From Gammaproteobacteria bacterium (GTDB taxonomy: Bacteria > Pseudomonadota > Gammaproteobacteria > UBA6429 > Thiohalophilaceae): a DNA stretch of 41,340 nt. A model generated the notes under the pieces. That model was not told the DNA's origin. It saw nothing but the letters and a program-made list of their open reading frames with translations, and did no database searches. The DNA lies in NCBI GenBank assembly GCA_024641475.1, contig JAHECZ010000001.1, positions 101,759-143,098 of the forward strand, given 5' to 3'. Both the position numbers and the translations under genes were made by a program. How positions within the stretch are numbered: position 1 is the first letter of the stretch; every line of letters starts with the position of its first letter. Positions 8,023-17,850 of the stretch are shown here, piece by piece.

Positions 8023-9297
8023 TTAATCATGTTGAATTTTTAATACTTCGGTTGCGGCGTAGAAGGAGCCATATACCAGAATCCAGTCACCCGCCTGTGC
8101 CGTAGCACGGGCTTGTTGATAAGCATCAGCAATTGAAGTTGTACAAATAACATTTGCTTGTGGGTCATTCCGGACGATGGCCGCGGCTATCGCTGCTGCA
8201 GTGCGCGAACGTGCGGAGTTCACTGGTGCGACAAACCAGCTGTCAATGAATTTGCGTAATGGCTGAATGAGTCCCTCAATATCTTTATCCGCCAGTACGG
8301 TAAACACTGCATAAATACGGCCGGTACGGGTATGCGGTTGTTCAGCCAGCGTCGCTGCCAATATCTGCGCCCCAGCAGGGTTGTGTGCCACATCCACGAC
8401 AGTAGTCACTTCGCCAGGAAGCAATTCAAAACGCCCGGGCACATAGGCGTTTAACAATCCTTCACGTAAATGCGACTGACTCACCGGGTGCTGGGGCTGT
8501 AATAGTTCCACCGCCATAATGACGCCCGCTGCATTTTGAAACTGATGTTGACCGGTTAAGGCCAGACGTGGCAAACCGGGTCGTTGTGAGTGCTGTGACC
8601 ACCACTGCCAACCTCCGTCAGCCACGCGATAGCCATATTCATGTCCCAAACGCCATAGTGGCGCGCCAATTTGTTGAGCGTAATTAACGATACTCTCAGG
8701 CAAGAATGGATCACTGCACACCCCTGCTCTACCATGGCGCAGAATACCGGCTTTTTCGAATCCAATACTGGCACGATCCGGTCCGAGCCATTCCTGGTGA
8801 TCCACGTCAATTGCAGTTATCAAGGCGACATCGGCATCGATGATATTAACGGCATCCAGTCTGCCACCCATGCCCACTTCCAGAATAACCATGTCCAATG
8901 GAATTCGTGTAAATAACCATAGCGCGGCAAGTGTGCCAAATTCAAAGTAAGTTAAGCTCACATCGCCACGCGCATGATCAACATGGGCAAATGCCTCACA
9001 TAACTCAGCATCACTCGCCGCCTCTCCCTGGATTTGAATGCGTTCGTTATAGCGCAGCAAATGCGGTGAGGTGTAGGTAGCGACTTTATATCCTGCAGCG
9101 CGATAGATGGCGGAGAGCATGGCAACGGAAGAGCCTTTGCCATTCGTGCCCGCGACAGTGATGACAGTGGCAGGAAATTGTTGCGAATAAAGCCGCTGCC
9201 AAACCAGCTTGACCCGCGTCAGACCCAGCTCAATCGTCGCAGGATGCAGTGTCTCCTGCCACGACAACCATTGCGCCAGAGTTGGGAAACGAGACAT
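8023..9297 (-). CDS. folC: Bifunctional folylpolyglutamate/dihydrofolate synthase
   Basis: A 424-residue Mur-ligase family enzyme. It couples dihydropteroate to glutamate and then adds further glutamates to folates, using ATP. The ATP-binding loop TVAGTNGKGSS is at about residues 47-57, the conserved YTSPHL follows at about 76, and the Mur-ligase C-domain motif DVAHNPAG is at about 305. Length fits the bacterial bifunctional type. It lies between accD and dedD in the conserved order. The 102 bp gap upstream of its start contains short repeats (9318-9344). Confidence 0.95.
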   Translation of the reverse strand: MSRFPTLAQWLSWQETLHPATIELGLTRVKLVWQRLYSQQFPATVITVAGTNGKGSSVAMLSAIYRAAGYKVATYTSPHLLRYNERIQIQGEAASDAELCEAFAHVDHARGDVSLTYFEFGTLAALWLFTRIPLDMVILEVGMGGRLDAVNIIDADVALITAIDVDHQEWLGPDRASIGFEKAGILRHGRAGVCSDPFLPESIVNYAQQIGAPLWRLGHEYGYRVADGGWQWWSQHSQRPGLPRLALTGQHQFQNAAGVIMAVELLQPQHPVSQSHLREGLLNAYVPGRFELLPGEVTTVVDVAHNPAGAQILAATLAEQPHTRTGRIYAVFTVLADKDIEGLIQPLRKFIDSWFVAPVNSARSRTAAAIAAAIVRNDPQANVICTTSIADAYQQARATAQAGDWILVYGSFYAATEVLKIQHD

Positions 9298-9317
9298 GTA
9301 TCAAGCACCAGGGGAAA

Positions 9318-9344
9318 AGTAACGAGTAACAAGAAACGAGTAAC
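9318..9344. repeat. Short repeats of the type AGTAACGAG in the accD-folC gap
   Basis: The segment contains AGTAACGAGTAAC and, after AAGAA, ACGAGTAAC. A very similar array occurs just upstream of the MFS gene (30645-30668). Both lie immediately before a minus-strand start codon. The same gap also holds an imperfect hairpin GGGAAG/CTTCCC (about 9362-9395). Confidence 0.6.
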
Positions 9345-9399
9345 TGTCTAGTGATTTACACGGGAAGGATTGATTACTTGTCACGCTTCCCTGGGATTT

Positions 9400-10260
9400 T
9401 TATGCCGCTGGACGCCGCATCAAAATTGTCAGCACTTTGGCAACACGATCACGCAGATCACGGCGATCTACCACCATGTCGATGGCACCGTGTTCGAGCA
9501 GGAATTCACTGCGTTGAAAACCTTCCGGTAATGTCTCACGCACCGTCTGCTCGATCACGCGTGGACCGGCAAAACCGATCAATGCATTGGGTTCCGCAAT
9601 ATGAATATCACCCAGCATTGCCAAACTGGCGGAGACGCCACCCATGGTGGGATCGGTCAGAATTGAAATATACGGCAGACCACGTTTGTGCATACGGGTT
9701 AATGCGGCAGAAGTTTTAGCCATTTGCATTAACGAGAACAGCGCTTCTTGCATGCGCGCCCCACCACTTGCCGAAAAACAGACGAGCGGAAGATTTTGAT
9801 CCAGACAAGCGTTGACGGCTCGTACAAACCGCTCACCGACCACAGAACCCATCGAACCACCCATAAATTTGAATTCAAACGATGCTGCCACCAAGGGAAC
9901 GCCTTTCACTTGTCCCTTGATCACAATCAATGCATCGTTTTCACCGGTGGCCTTTTGGGCTTGTACGATACGGTCCTTGTATTTCTTGATATCTTTAAAT
10001 TTCAGTGCGTCCACCGGTTTGAGATTTTCACCGATCTCTAACCGCGGGGCTGGATCCAGAAAACTGTCGAGCCGCCGACGCGCATCGATGCGCAAGTGAT
10101 GACTGCATTTGGGACACACATCCAGATTACGTTCCAGATCGGCGCGATACAAGACGGCACTGCACGCATCGCATTTGGTCCACAGACCTTCGGGTACGCT
10201 GGTACGTTTGGCACCTTCGGTGTTGATTTTGGTAGGGAGTAATTTGCTAAACCAGTTCAT
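9400..10260 (-). CDS. accD: Acetyl-CoA carboxylase carboxyltransferase beta subunit
   Basis: A 286-residue AccD. With AccA it transfers the carboxyl group from biotin-BCCP to acetyl-CoA, giving malonyl-CoA for fatty acid synthesis. The N-terminal zinc ribbon has C30, C33, C49 and C52. The crotonase-like carboxyltransferase domain follows, with [12 protein letters not shown] (about 131) and the glycine-rich [10 protein letters not shown] (about 162) that forms the oxyanion/CoA site. Full length. It is 28 bp downstream of trpA, and accD-folC next to the trp genes is standard in this lineage. Confidence 0.96.
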   Translation of the reverse strand: MNWFSKLLPTKINTEGAKRTSVPEGLWTKCDACSAVLYRADLERNLDVCPKCSHHLRIDARRRLDSFLDPAPRLEIGENLKPVDALKFKDIKKYKDRIVQAQKATGENDALIVIKGQVKGVPLVAASFEFKFMGGSMGSVVGERFVRAVNACLDQNLPLVCFSASGGARMQEALFSLMQMAKTSAALTRMHKRGLPYISILTDPTMGGVSASLAMLGDIHIAEPNALIGFAGPRVIEQTVRETLPEGFQRSEFLLEHGAIDMVVDRRDLRDRVAKVLTILMRRPAA

Positions 10261-10288
10261 AGGGGTAAGTTTATTCTATCTCGGTTAG

Positions 10289-11122
10289 TTAAACACCTGC
10301 CACACGACTGGCAGCCATGGGCGTATCCATCGCAGTACGCATACCCTTAATCAGCCGGGTCACAGCTTGGGTCATCGCAACCGCATCATGCTGATTGGCT
10401 TCGATCTGCTTCACTAAGGCACTACCGACAACCACGGCATCCGCCACCTGAGACACAGCTTGGGCAGAAGCCGCATCGGCGATGCCAAAACCCACGCCAA
10501 CTGGCAATGACACCATGGATTTAATATGACGCACACGTCGCTGCACCAGCTCGGTATCCAGATTCGCTGCACCGGTAATACCTTTGAGGGACACATAATA
10601 GACAAATCCCCCGCATGCCGCAGCGATACGCTGGATCCGATGATCGGTAGTCGTAGGCGATACCAGGAAGATCATATCAAGCTGGTACTTATGGGTTTCT
10701 GACAGCAGCGCAGTAGCTTCTTCGGGTGGCATATCAACAATTAACACGCCATCCACACCCGCCTGACTGGCCGCTGTAGCAAACTCCGGATAGCCCATCA
10801 CTTCAATTGGATTCAGATAACCCATCAGTACAATTGGCGTAGTCATGTCCTTTTGCCGGAAAGTACGCACCATTGTCAGCACCTGGGATAAAGTGACCTT
10901 CTGGGCCAGAGCGCGTTCCATGGCCCGCTGAATCACCGGCCCTTCGGCCATCGGATCTGAAAAAGGCACGCCAATTTCCAGAATATTGGCTCCGGCTTCG
11001 ACTAAGGCATGCAACAGTGGCACAGTCAGCTGCGGATCGGGGTCCCCTGCAGTGACATAGGGAATCAGTGCCTTGCGGCCGGTCTTGCCAAGTTCAGTAA
11101 ACCGCGTGTTGATACGGCTCAT
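10289..11122 (-). CDS. trpA: Tryptophan synthase alpha subunit
   Basis: A 277-residue TIM-barrel protein that cleaves indole-3-glycerol phosphate to indole and glyceraldehyde-3-phosphate, feeding indole to TrpB. The catalytic acid E49 is present (ANILEIGVP). The second catalytic carboxylate, D60 in the well-studied enteric enzymes, is a glutamate here (SDPMAEGP, codon GAA), with no numbering shift. The phosphate-binding region GVGFGI (about 210) is intact. The start overlaps the trpB stop as ATGA, implying translational coupling. Otherwise full length and ordinary. Confidence 0.95.
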   Translation of the reverse strand: MSRINTRFTELGKTGRKALIPYVTAGDPDPQLTVPLLHALVEAGANILEIGVPFSDPMAEGPVIQRAMERALAQKVTLSQVLTMVRTFRQKDMTTPIVLMGYLNPIEVMGYPEFATAASQAGVDGVLIVDMPPEEATALLSETHKYQLDMIFLVSPTTTDHRIQRIAAACGGFVYYVSLKGITGAANLDTELVQRRVRHIKSMVSLPVGVGFGIADAASAQAVSQVADAVVVGSALVKQIEANQHDAVAMTQAVTRLIKGMRTAMDTPMAASRVAGV

Positions 11123-12357
11123 AAAGTAATTCCTTCCCGTTCAGCCACGGTATGAATATCTTTATCACCACGACCGGATAAGTTGACTACCAGTAATTGG
11201 TTTTTGCGCATTGTCGGTGCCAATTTGGTCGCATAGGCCAAGGCATGGCTGGACTCCAGGGCTGGAATAATGCCTTCGGTACGAGTCAAATCATGGAAAG
11301 CCGCCAGTGCTTCATCATCACTGATAGCTACATAGTTGGCACGACCGGTATCTTTCAACCAGGCATGCTCGGGACCGACTCCGGGGTAATCCAGTCCAGC
11401 TGAAATCGAATGGGTCGGAATAATCTGACCATCCTGGTCTTCGATGAGGTATGTCCGGTTACCATGTAATACCCCCGATTTGCCGGCACATAAGGTCGCC
11501 GCATGTTGTCCTGTGGCAATCCCTAAACCGGCTGCTTCCACGCCATAAAGCTGTACGCTGGTATCTTCAATGAATGGATAAAACAATCCTATGGCATTGG
11601 AGCCACCTCCAACACAGGCGACTAAAGCATCGGGTAGCCGGCCTTCCTGAGCCAGTACCTGATCGCGTGCTTCCCGGCCAATAATGGCCTGAAAATCCCG
11701 CACCATCGCCGGATACGGATGGGGGCCAGCCACCGTCCCGATAATATAAAACGTGGAATCCACATTGGTTACCCAATCACGCATGGCCTCATTGAGCGCG
11801 TCTTTAAGCGTTTTCGAACCCGCTGTTACCGGCACCACAGTGGCTCCCAATAGCTTCATACGAAACACATTCATGGCTTGGCGATGGATATCTTCTTCAC
11901 CCATGTACACCACACATTCCATGCCGTAACGCGCAGCGACGGTAGCTGTTGCCACCCCGTGTTGACCCGCACCGGTTTCAGCGATAACCCGCTTTTTGCC
12001 CATGCGCCTGGCCAATAGTGCCTGGCCAACGGTGTTGTTGATTTTATGTGCGCCGGTGTGATTCAAATCTTCACGTTTTAGATAAATCTTTGCGCCGCCC
12101 AAACGCTCGCTCCAACGTTTGGCATAGTACAGTGGGGACGGACGGCCCACATAATTACGTAGCTCATCATCGAATTCAGCGATAAATGCCGGATCTGTTA
12201 TGCACTGCGCATAAGCGGTAGTCAGCTCATCGATCGGGGCCATCAAAGTTTCTGCGACAAAGCGGCCGCCATAAGGACCAAAATGACCAAATTCATCCGG
12301 GTAATGATAGGGATGGGATAACTGGGATTTAATTGCCGTCAAGGGCACGTACCTCAC
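11119..12357 (-). CDS. trpB: Tryptophan synthase beta subunit
   Basis: A 412-residue PLP enzyme that joins indole and serine to make tryptophan. The PLP lysine is in HKINN (K105 with the start used here), and the phosphate-binding loop GGGSNA is at about residue 248. The GTG at 12357 lies 29 bp inside trpF and has no visible Shine-Dalgarno. A GAGG lies better placed for in-frame GTG 12348 or TTG 12342, so the true start may be 9-15 bases further in. The stop overlaps trpA by 4 bp. The trpF-trpB-trpA block lacks the other trp genes, as in Pseudomonas. Confidence 0.95.
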   Translation of the reverse strand: MRYVPLTAIKSQLSHPYHYPDEFGHFGPYGGRFVAETLMAPIDELTTAYAQCITDPAFIAEFDDELRNYVGRPSPLYYAKRWSERLGGAKIYLKREDLNHTGAHKINNTVGQALLARRMGKKRVIAETGAGQHGVATATVAARYGMECVVYMGEEDIHRQAMNVFRMKLLGATVVPVTAGSKTLKDALNEAMRDWVTNVDSTFYIIGTVAGPHPYPAMVRDFQAIIGREARDQVLAQEGRLPDALVACVGGGSNAIGLFYPFIEDTSVQLYGVEAAGLGIATGQHAATLCAGKSGVLHGNRTYLIEDQDGQIIPTHSISAGLDYPGVGPEHAWLKDTGRANYVAISDDEALAAFHDLTRTEGIIPALESSHALAYATKLAPTMRKNQLLVVNLSGRGDKDIHTVAEREGITL

Positions 12358-12955
12358 GTATGAAAGCGCGTATTTTAGCGTGATCTTTGATCCCTTTGCT
12401 CGCCTCTACACCACCACTGACATCCACGGCATAAGGATGGGTTTGGCGGACCGCACTGGCAACATTTTCCGGATTGAGGCCCCCGGCCAGGATCAATGCC
12501 CTCGCCAGGCCTTGTGGTATACGTGACCAGTCAAAAATCTGGCCCGTACCACCAGGTTTTTGGGGATCATAGGCATCCAGTAATATTCCCTGCGCTGTCG
12601 AGTAGCGCCGTATTGCTGATTCAACAACCAAATCAGGCTGCATGCGAATGGCTTTGATGTAGGGCCGCCGAAATTGTGAGCAAAATTCCGGAGATTCATC
12701 ACCATGAAATTGCAGACAGTCTAGCGCGACCTGCCCCAGTATTTGTTGCACTGCCGCGGACTCAGCATTCACGAATAAACCAACTCGCGTTACAAATGGT
12801 GGAATCCGGGTTGCAATTGCCGATGCAACAGCTGTTTCTACGTAGCGTGGGCTATCTGGGTAAAACACAAATCCAAGGGCATCCGCTCCTGCAGTCACCG
12901 CCGCTTGTGCATCTTCGAGGCGGGTAATCCCGCAAATTTTAATTCGCGTGTGCAT
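12329..12955 (-). CDS. trpF: Phosphoribosylanthranilate isomerase
   Basis: A 208-residue TIM-barrel enzyme that converts phosphoribosylanthranilate to CdRP in tryptophan synthesis. The N-terminal RIKICGITR contains the catalytic-base cysteine (C8), and the general-acid aspartate is expected in LLDAYDP (about 125). The phosphate site GGLNPENV and the C-terminal DVSGGVE are both visible. It is a stand-alone enzyme, not fused to TrpC. It starts 31 bp after truA and its end overlaps trpB. No trp leader peptide or attenuator is visible before it. Confidence 0.95.
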   Translation of the reverse strand: MHTRIKICGITRLEDAQAAVTAGADALGFVFYPDSPRYVETAVASAIATRIPPFVTRVGLFVNAESAAVQQILGQVALDCLQFHGDESPEFCSQFRRPYIKAIRMQPDLVVESAIRRYSTAQGILLDAYDPQKPGGTGQIFDWSRIPQGLARALILAGGLNPENVASAVRQTHPYAVDVSGGVEASKGIKDHAKIRAFIREVRALDGN

Positions 12956-12986
12956 GATTCATCAATTCCGTATTCAGACAAACAGC

Positions 12987-13766
12987 TTAACAAAGCGGGG
13001 CAAATGACTCCATCTGTGGGATAGCAAAATGCACTGGATAATATGCTGTCATGAAGTACAAACCATCTGCTGGAGCAGTCATACCAGCCTGACTGCGATT
13101 GCGGCACTCCAGAATTTCTTTTGCCCACTGTGGCAGCTGTTCACCAGCACCAATGTCCATTAATACACCGGCAATATTACGCACCATGTGATGTAAAAAA
13201 CCATTAGCATCGATATCGAGTATCACCTGATCTCCGGCACGGTGTAGCTCGAGCCTATGTATTGTGCGGACCGGAGATTTTGCCTGACAAGCCTGGGCAC
13301 GATACGCACTAAAATCATGTTCGCCAAGTAAATCCTTGGCCGCTGCTTGCATACGCGCCACATCCAATGGGCGATATTCCCAGCTTACGCGCCTGGTTTG
13401 CAACCCCGGCCGAATTGGCCGGTTAAGAATGATATAACGATACGCGCGTCGTTCTGCGGCATAACGTGCATGGAATGTCTCCGGGACTTCTTTTGCCCAT
13501 AATACCGCAACATTGTTAGGCAAGTTTGCATTGCAGCCAAACACCCAGCCACGCATGTCACGTTGCGCGGTTGTATCAAAGTGTACAACCTGACAAAGTG
13601 CATGTACGCCTGCATCAGTGCGACCGGCACAATGCAGCCGAATATTTTCATTGGCAACCTTTGCCAGTGCAGTCTCGACAGTTGCCTGTACGGAACGGCA
13701 ATGATCCTGATATTGCCATCCGCAATACGCGGAACCATCGTACTCAATTCCCATGGCAATTCTCAT
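12987..13766 (-). CDS. truA: tRNA pseudouridine(38-40) synthase
   Basis: A 259-residue TruA, which makes pseudouridine at positions 38-40 of the tRNA anticodon arm. The catalytic aspartate is D51 in CAGRTDAGVHA. The frame is open further upstream to 13844, but that extension lies inside the preceding gene. ATG 13766, giving MRIAMGIEYDG, matches the usual TruA N-terminus and sits 8 bp after the upstream stop. TruA between fimV and trpF is the conserved gammaproteobacterial arrangement. Confidence 0.95.
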   Translation of the reverse strand: MRIAMGIEYDGSAYCGWQYQDHCRSVQATVETALAKVANENIRLHCAGRTDAGVHALCQVVHFDTTAQRDMRGWVFGCNANLPNNVAVLWAKEVPETFHARYAAERRAYRYIILNRPIRPGLQTRRVSWEYRPLDVARMQAAAKDLLGEHDFSAYRAQACQAKSPVRTIHRLELHRAGDQVILDIDANGFLHHMVRNIAGVLMDIGAGEQLPQWAKEILECRNRSQAGMTAPADGLYFMTAYYPVHFAIPQMESFAPLC

Positions 13767-13774
13767 AGTCTGAT

Positions 13775-14464
13775 TCAACGCCAAGAAAAAATAACTTGCT
13801 GCAAGCCAGTCAGACCAAGCGTCATCAGCAGTGGATAAGACCACTCATACCATTGCGGTGGTGTATCGGCATCAATATTTATTTGTTGTATCGGCATTTG
13901 CATTGCCTGTTGTTGTGCGCGAATTAATGTTGTTGTGATTCGTTCAATATACGAATGAATCACATGTCCTTTTAGTTCGGTTTGCTGCAGGGTAACCTGT
14001 TGTTGCATCTCAATCACTGCCTGCATGGTCAATGCCATTCGCAACGTTACGCGTTCCGCCATCCGGTTTGGCCAGCGGATCGAGTTAAGAAGCCAGTAGA
14101 TACCACTTTGCCATTGTGCAGGCGTCGTCATCAAAGAAAACAGTGCGAACAAATATAATATGACCAGCCAGCCTGACAAGCGTTGCAGTACGAGTAACAC
14201 TCCTTCATATGCAGGTGACCATGGCAAAAACTTTTGCTCGAGAGGCGTACCAGGGGTAACCAGTAAATAAAGTATCGTGATGGATAAAAACAACCAGCGT
14301 AACCGCCAAAATAGTCTCCAGGTGCGAAGCAATCCATGGAAGCTATGCTGAGGGAAAATTAATACAGCGACAGTAAAAATGATTAGCGGGACATAAATCC
14401 GGGCGTGCGCTAACACGCCCAGTAATATCAGAAAAATAACAATCCGGATGGCCGGATGCATCAA
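13775..14464 (-). CDS. Polytopic membrane protein, CbiQ/EcfT-like
   Basis: A 229-residue protein with about four to five hydrophobic helices in its first 120 residues and a more polar, helical C-terminal half ending in another hydrophobic stretch. The pattern (MHPAIRI start, LRWLFLSI...LYLLVTPGTPL) resembles CbiQ-like ECF transporter T components, which couple ATPases to a vitamin- or metal-binding membrane subunit. No ATPase or substrate-binding partner is nearby, and I cannot place the family's two short arginine coupling motifs with certainty. It lies between fimV and truA, with 6 and 8 bp gaps, so it is part of that operon. An unrelated membrane protein is possible. Confidence 0.55.
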   Translation of the reverse strand: MMHPAIRIVIFLILLGVLAHARIYVPLIIFTVAVLIFPQHSFHGLLRTWRLFWRLRWLFLSITILYLLVTPGTPLEQKFLPWSPAYEGVLLVLQRLSGWLVILYLFALFSLMTTPAQWQSGIYWLLNSIRWPNRMAERVTLRMALTMQAVIEMQQQVTLQQTELKGHVIHSYIERITTTLIRAQQQAMQMPIQQINIDADTPPQWYEWSYPLLMTLGLTGLQQVIFSWR

Positions 14465-14470
14465 GCGATG

Positions 14471-17400
14471 CTAGCCGATTTGTGACATCAGCTGACGTGC
14501 TTCCTGCTTTTGGCCTTCACTGCCTTCGGTAATCACTTCATCGAGGATACTACGAGCTCCATCGGGATCACCCATGTCGATATAAGCGCGCGCCAGATCC
14601 AGTTTGGTACCGACTTCATCTCCGCCAGTAGGCATATCCAGATTGATCGCGTCACTGGCATCGAGATCCATCGCCATGCTGGACTTGTTGGTTCCACGAC
14701 CAGCACTACCGGGGCCAGGGGACTCAAGATCAAAATCAAGCTCACCGGTTACATCGTCATCTGAATCAAATTTAAGGTCAGTGGCAGTTGGTTCCTCGTC
14801 TTGATCCATGTTGATGCTGAAATCCAGACCATCATCGTCACTTGCTGCTGCAGGTGCTGACGCTGAACTTGACGCCTTACCAGAACCGCTATCTGTACCA
14901 AAATCAAGATTAAAATCCAGACCACCCTCAGTATTGTCATCGCCACTCGTTTGCGCTGCTTTGGGCGGCGGAATAACTGTTTTATCGTCAAAGTCGAGAT
15001 TGAAGTCGAGGCTATCATCGGCTTTCGCCGTTGCAGGCTTATTCTTCGGTGCGGGTGTTGCAAAATCACTCTTACTGAAAGCTCCCGTATCCAGACCAAT
15101 ATCCATGACCTTGCTATCATTGAGATTGGCTGTACTGTTGGTGAAGTTGTTGCCACCACCACCGCTACCGCCTTTAAATAAAGGATTATTCGGTGCGATA
15201 TCGGAACCCATTGATACCACTTTTTGCCACAACGGATTACTTCCCGTTTGACCACCCAACGCAGCGTAATAGTCTTCCGCTGCCGTCTCAAAAGCTTTTT
15301 TGTTCTTGGTTGTAGAGAATAATTCCAACAACTTAACACGCAATTCACCACGATTAGGGTCGTGTCTGATCGCTTCATTGAGACGTTCTTCGGCTGCCTC
15401 ATAACGGCCATAAGCCATAAAGACGTCGGCTTCGGTCAGCGGATCAACTTCAGAATCTTCTGCTTGAATAGCACTCACGCCACTGATTGCAAAATCACTC
15501 AGGAACGATGACTCTCCACCGGTCATCAAACTGGACTGTGATGAAACTGGTGCAGATGCTGATGTGCTATTTAATTGCGAATCCATTGTTGTCGCACCAC
15601 CTTTCAGGATACTTTCCTGGAAGTGGATCTTGTTGCGACGACGCACCCAAACAAACAACAAAATGATTAACAACAGCAATACAATACCGCCAATCATCAA
15701 ATACATACCCAGGCCACCCAGCATACCCAGGACATTGGCAATAAAACCGCTGCCGCGTTGCTCAACCGGCTTCACAGATGTAACCGAAGGCGTCGCCTTT
15801 GGAGTTGCGGCGGGAGCAACAGGTTCTACCTTCGGTTCTTCAGGTTTGGCTGCTTCGCTAACCGGTGGTGGTGTCACCTGTTCCGGTGGAGCTGTTGCAG
15901 CAATTTCTGTTGGTGCTGGTTTTGGTGTTTCAACCGGTGCAGGTGCTACTTCAGGTTCGGGTTTAACCGGTGCAGGAGGAACTTCTGCAACTTCCACAGG
16001 CTTCGATGGTTTTGCACCAGTACGTTGTTTTTGTACTTCTTCCAGTTTGCGCTGAAGCGCGGCGAGATCGCTGTCTTTAACGGTAACCAGATTCTCCAGA
16101 CGTTTTAACTCTTTTTCGAGATCTTCCACCCGTGAGGATAGTTCGGAACTCTTGCGGCGTTCCGATTCGGCATCAGCGACGGCTTTTTGAACCTGCTTAC
16201 GCAACTGATCAGTATTTTGCTTTTTGGCAAGTTTGTCGCTCTTACCACTACCTGCGCCCTCTCCTTCACCTGTGGGTGGTGACAGGGTCAATTCACCGGA
16301 TGGAATACTGCCGGTTGCTTCAGTACCAGTACCGGCATCACCAGCAACAATGGCCTGTCTTGGTACCTGCGCACCAACACTGGTTAAATAATCCTGCCAT
16401 TCACGCGTCTGCTCTTCATAACGTTTGGAAGCCTGTTGCTTCGTCATGGCCGTCAGTAAACGCGGATCTTCGATGCGTAAGACCTGATTGGCTTTGAGTC
16501 GATGAATATTGCCTTTCACAAAGGCATCAGGATTACTTTGCTGTAATGCCATCATAACCTGGTAAATAGTGACTTCCTCACTGGGTTTGAGTTTGGAAGC
16601 TACCGTCCAGAGATTATCGCCTTTGCGAGTAATTCCATAATCCAATGATCCAGCCGGTGCCGGTGTTGCCGATACGGGCGCCTTAGCGTCACTTGGCTCA
16701 GCCGCTGTTACGGGTTCGGGTATTTTTGCCGGTTCAGCAGTAACAGGTTCAGCTGCGGGAACTGGTTCGACTGTGGGTGCTGGAATCGCTTCTGGGGTAA
16801 TTTGCGCAGACGGTGTTGCAACCGGCACTTCTTCTTTATGTTCAGCCTCAGACTGTTTGATGGATTCTTCAAGAGCTTTGACATCGACATCATTATTTTC
16901 ATCCAGGGGCAACCGCGGGAACAAACCGTCATCTTGTACTGGTGCCGTGGCTGCTGTACTTCCAGAAACTCCAGCAGCAGGCACAGGTGCCGTCTCAGTA
17001 GTTGCAGCTGGTTCGGCAGAAGGCAGCGGCGCTTCTGCAGGTGTGGCTGATTCTTTTGCCGCGTTTTTAGATTTCTTTTTACTTTTCTTCTTGCTTGCCT
17101 TCGGTGTTTCCGGAGCAACCGCTGCCTCTGGCGCAGCCGCAGGCTCTGCAACAGGTTCAACAGCAGGACTTACCTTAACAGGCTCAGCAGCAGCGGGAGG
17201 AGTTGCTTGAGCGGCTTCAATCGATGGTTCAGGCGCAACAGTTGGTGATACTGGCGCAGGTGCCGGTTCAGGTTGCACTGCGACACTGGGTAATGTCGGT
17301 TCTGGTGCTGCAGCGACTTGAGGTGGTTTACGATTTGGTGGATCAAGTAAGACGGTGTACTCACGTAACATCCGCCCGTTTTTCCAATTCATTTCGAGCA

Positions 17401-17743
17401 GGAAATTCATAAACGGTTCGCGCACCGATTGCGGTGTTTTTAGATACACATAATATTTACCGTTATGTTTGCTAACCGTAAATTTAATCGCAGTAAGCTG
17501 TGCCGAACGATCGACACCGGCACGCAAAAATGCCTCGCGTGAGGCAAGTTTGACTTCGAGATCTTTGACATCTTCATCTGTTGCCGAAAGTAATTCGATT
17601 TCAGCATCCAGCGCTTCATTCAAAGCCGATTTAACTTTGATATTTCCAAAGCCGAGGGCGTCGGCGTAAAGAGGTAATATCAGTAACGCGGCAACAATCG
17701 CACCGATTAAAATTTTTCCGCTTTTCATTGCCCATTCCTGCAT
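14471..17743 (-). CDS. fimV: FimV/HubP-type polar landmark protein
   Basis: A protein of about 1090 residues with FimV architecture. It has a signal peptide (IGAIVAALLILPLYADA) and an N-terminal FimV domain starting LGFGNIKVKS. A long Pro/Ala/Glu-rich region leads to a LysM peptidoglycan-binding domain (ITRKGDNLW, about 370). A coiled coil (about 525-580), one transmembrane helix (about 675-700), a tetratricopeptide-like segment, acidic DFNLDF repeats and the C-terminal FimV helix motif (LDLARAYIDMGDPDGA) follow. Such proteins organise the cell pole: type IV pilus assembly, chemotaxis and flagella. ATG 17743 follows GGGAG at good spacing; ATG 17728 is the alternative. A 7 bp hairpin (17774-17792) lies in the leader. 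Confidence 0.93.
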   Translation of the reverse strand: MQEWAMKSGKILIGAIVAALLILPLYADALGFGNIKVKSALNEALDAEIELLSATDEDVKDLEVKLASREAFLRAGVDRSAQLTAIKFTVSKHNGKYYVYLKTPQSVREPFMNFLLEMNWKNGRMLREYTVLLDPPNRKPPQVAAAPEPTLPSVAVQPEPAPAPVSPTVAPEPSIEAAQATPPAAAEPVKVSPAVEPVAEPAAAPEAAVAPETPKASKKKSKKKSKNAAKESATPAEAPLPSAEPAATTETAPVPAAGVSGSTAATAPVQDDGLFPRLPLDENNDVDVKALEESIKQSEAEHKEEVPVATPSAQITPEAIPAPTVEPVPAAEPVTAEPAKIPEPVTAAEPSDAKAPVSATPAPAGSLDYGITRKGDNLWTVASKLKPSEEVTIYQVMMALQQSNPDAFVKGNIHRLKANQVLRIEDPRLLTAMTKQQASKRYEEQTREWQDYLTSVGAQVPRQAIVAGDAGTGTEATGSIPSGELTLSPPTGEGEGAGSGKSDKLAKKQNTDQLRKQVQKAVADAESERRKSSELSSRVEDLEKELKRLENLVTVKDSDLAALQRKLEEVQKQRTGAKPSKPVEVAEVPPAPVKPEPEVAPAPVETPKPAPTEIAATAPPEQVTPPPVSEAAKPEEPKVEPVAPAATPKATPSVTSVKPVEQRGSGFIANVLGMLGGLGMYLMIGGIVLLLLIILLFVWVRRRNKIHFQESILKGGATTMDSQLNSTSASAPVSSQSSLMTGGESSFLSDFAISGVSAIQAEDSEVDPLTEADVFMAYGRYEAAEERLNEAIRHDPNRGELRVKLLELFSTTKNKKAFETAAEDYYAALGGQTGSNPLWQKVVSMGSDIAPNNPLFKGGSGGGGNNFTNSTANLNDSKVMDIGLDTGAFSKSDFATPAPKNKPATAKADDSLDFNLDFDDKTVIPPPKAAQTSGDDNTEGGLDFNLDFGTDSGSGKASSSASAPAAASDDDGLDFSINMDQDEEPTATDLKFDSDDDVTGELDFDLESPGPGSAGRGTNKSSMAMDLDASDAINLDMPTGGDEVGTKLDLARAYIDMGDPDGARSILDEVITEGSEGQKQEARQLMSQIG

Positions 17744-17850
17744 GTATGAGTCTCCCGCTTCCAAAGCAAAAGGGCCAAAATAATCTTTTGGCTCATGGAG
17801 TTGGTCCTAAAAACCTAGAATGCCCTTTATAAGTGTTTGGTAACTATAGC

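Noticed and set aside
12950-12990. trp leader peptide or attenuator before trpF
   Set aside because: Only 31 bp separate truA and trpF; no Trp-rich short frame or terminator is present.
14749-15411. Long alternative-frame ORFs inside fimV
   Set aside because: They are shadows of the low-complexity, biased codons of the FimV acidic and proline-rich repeats.
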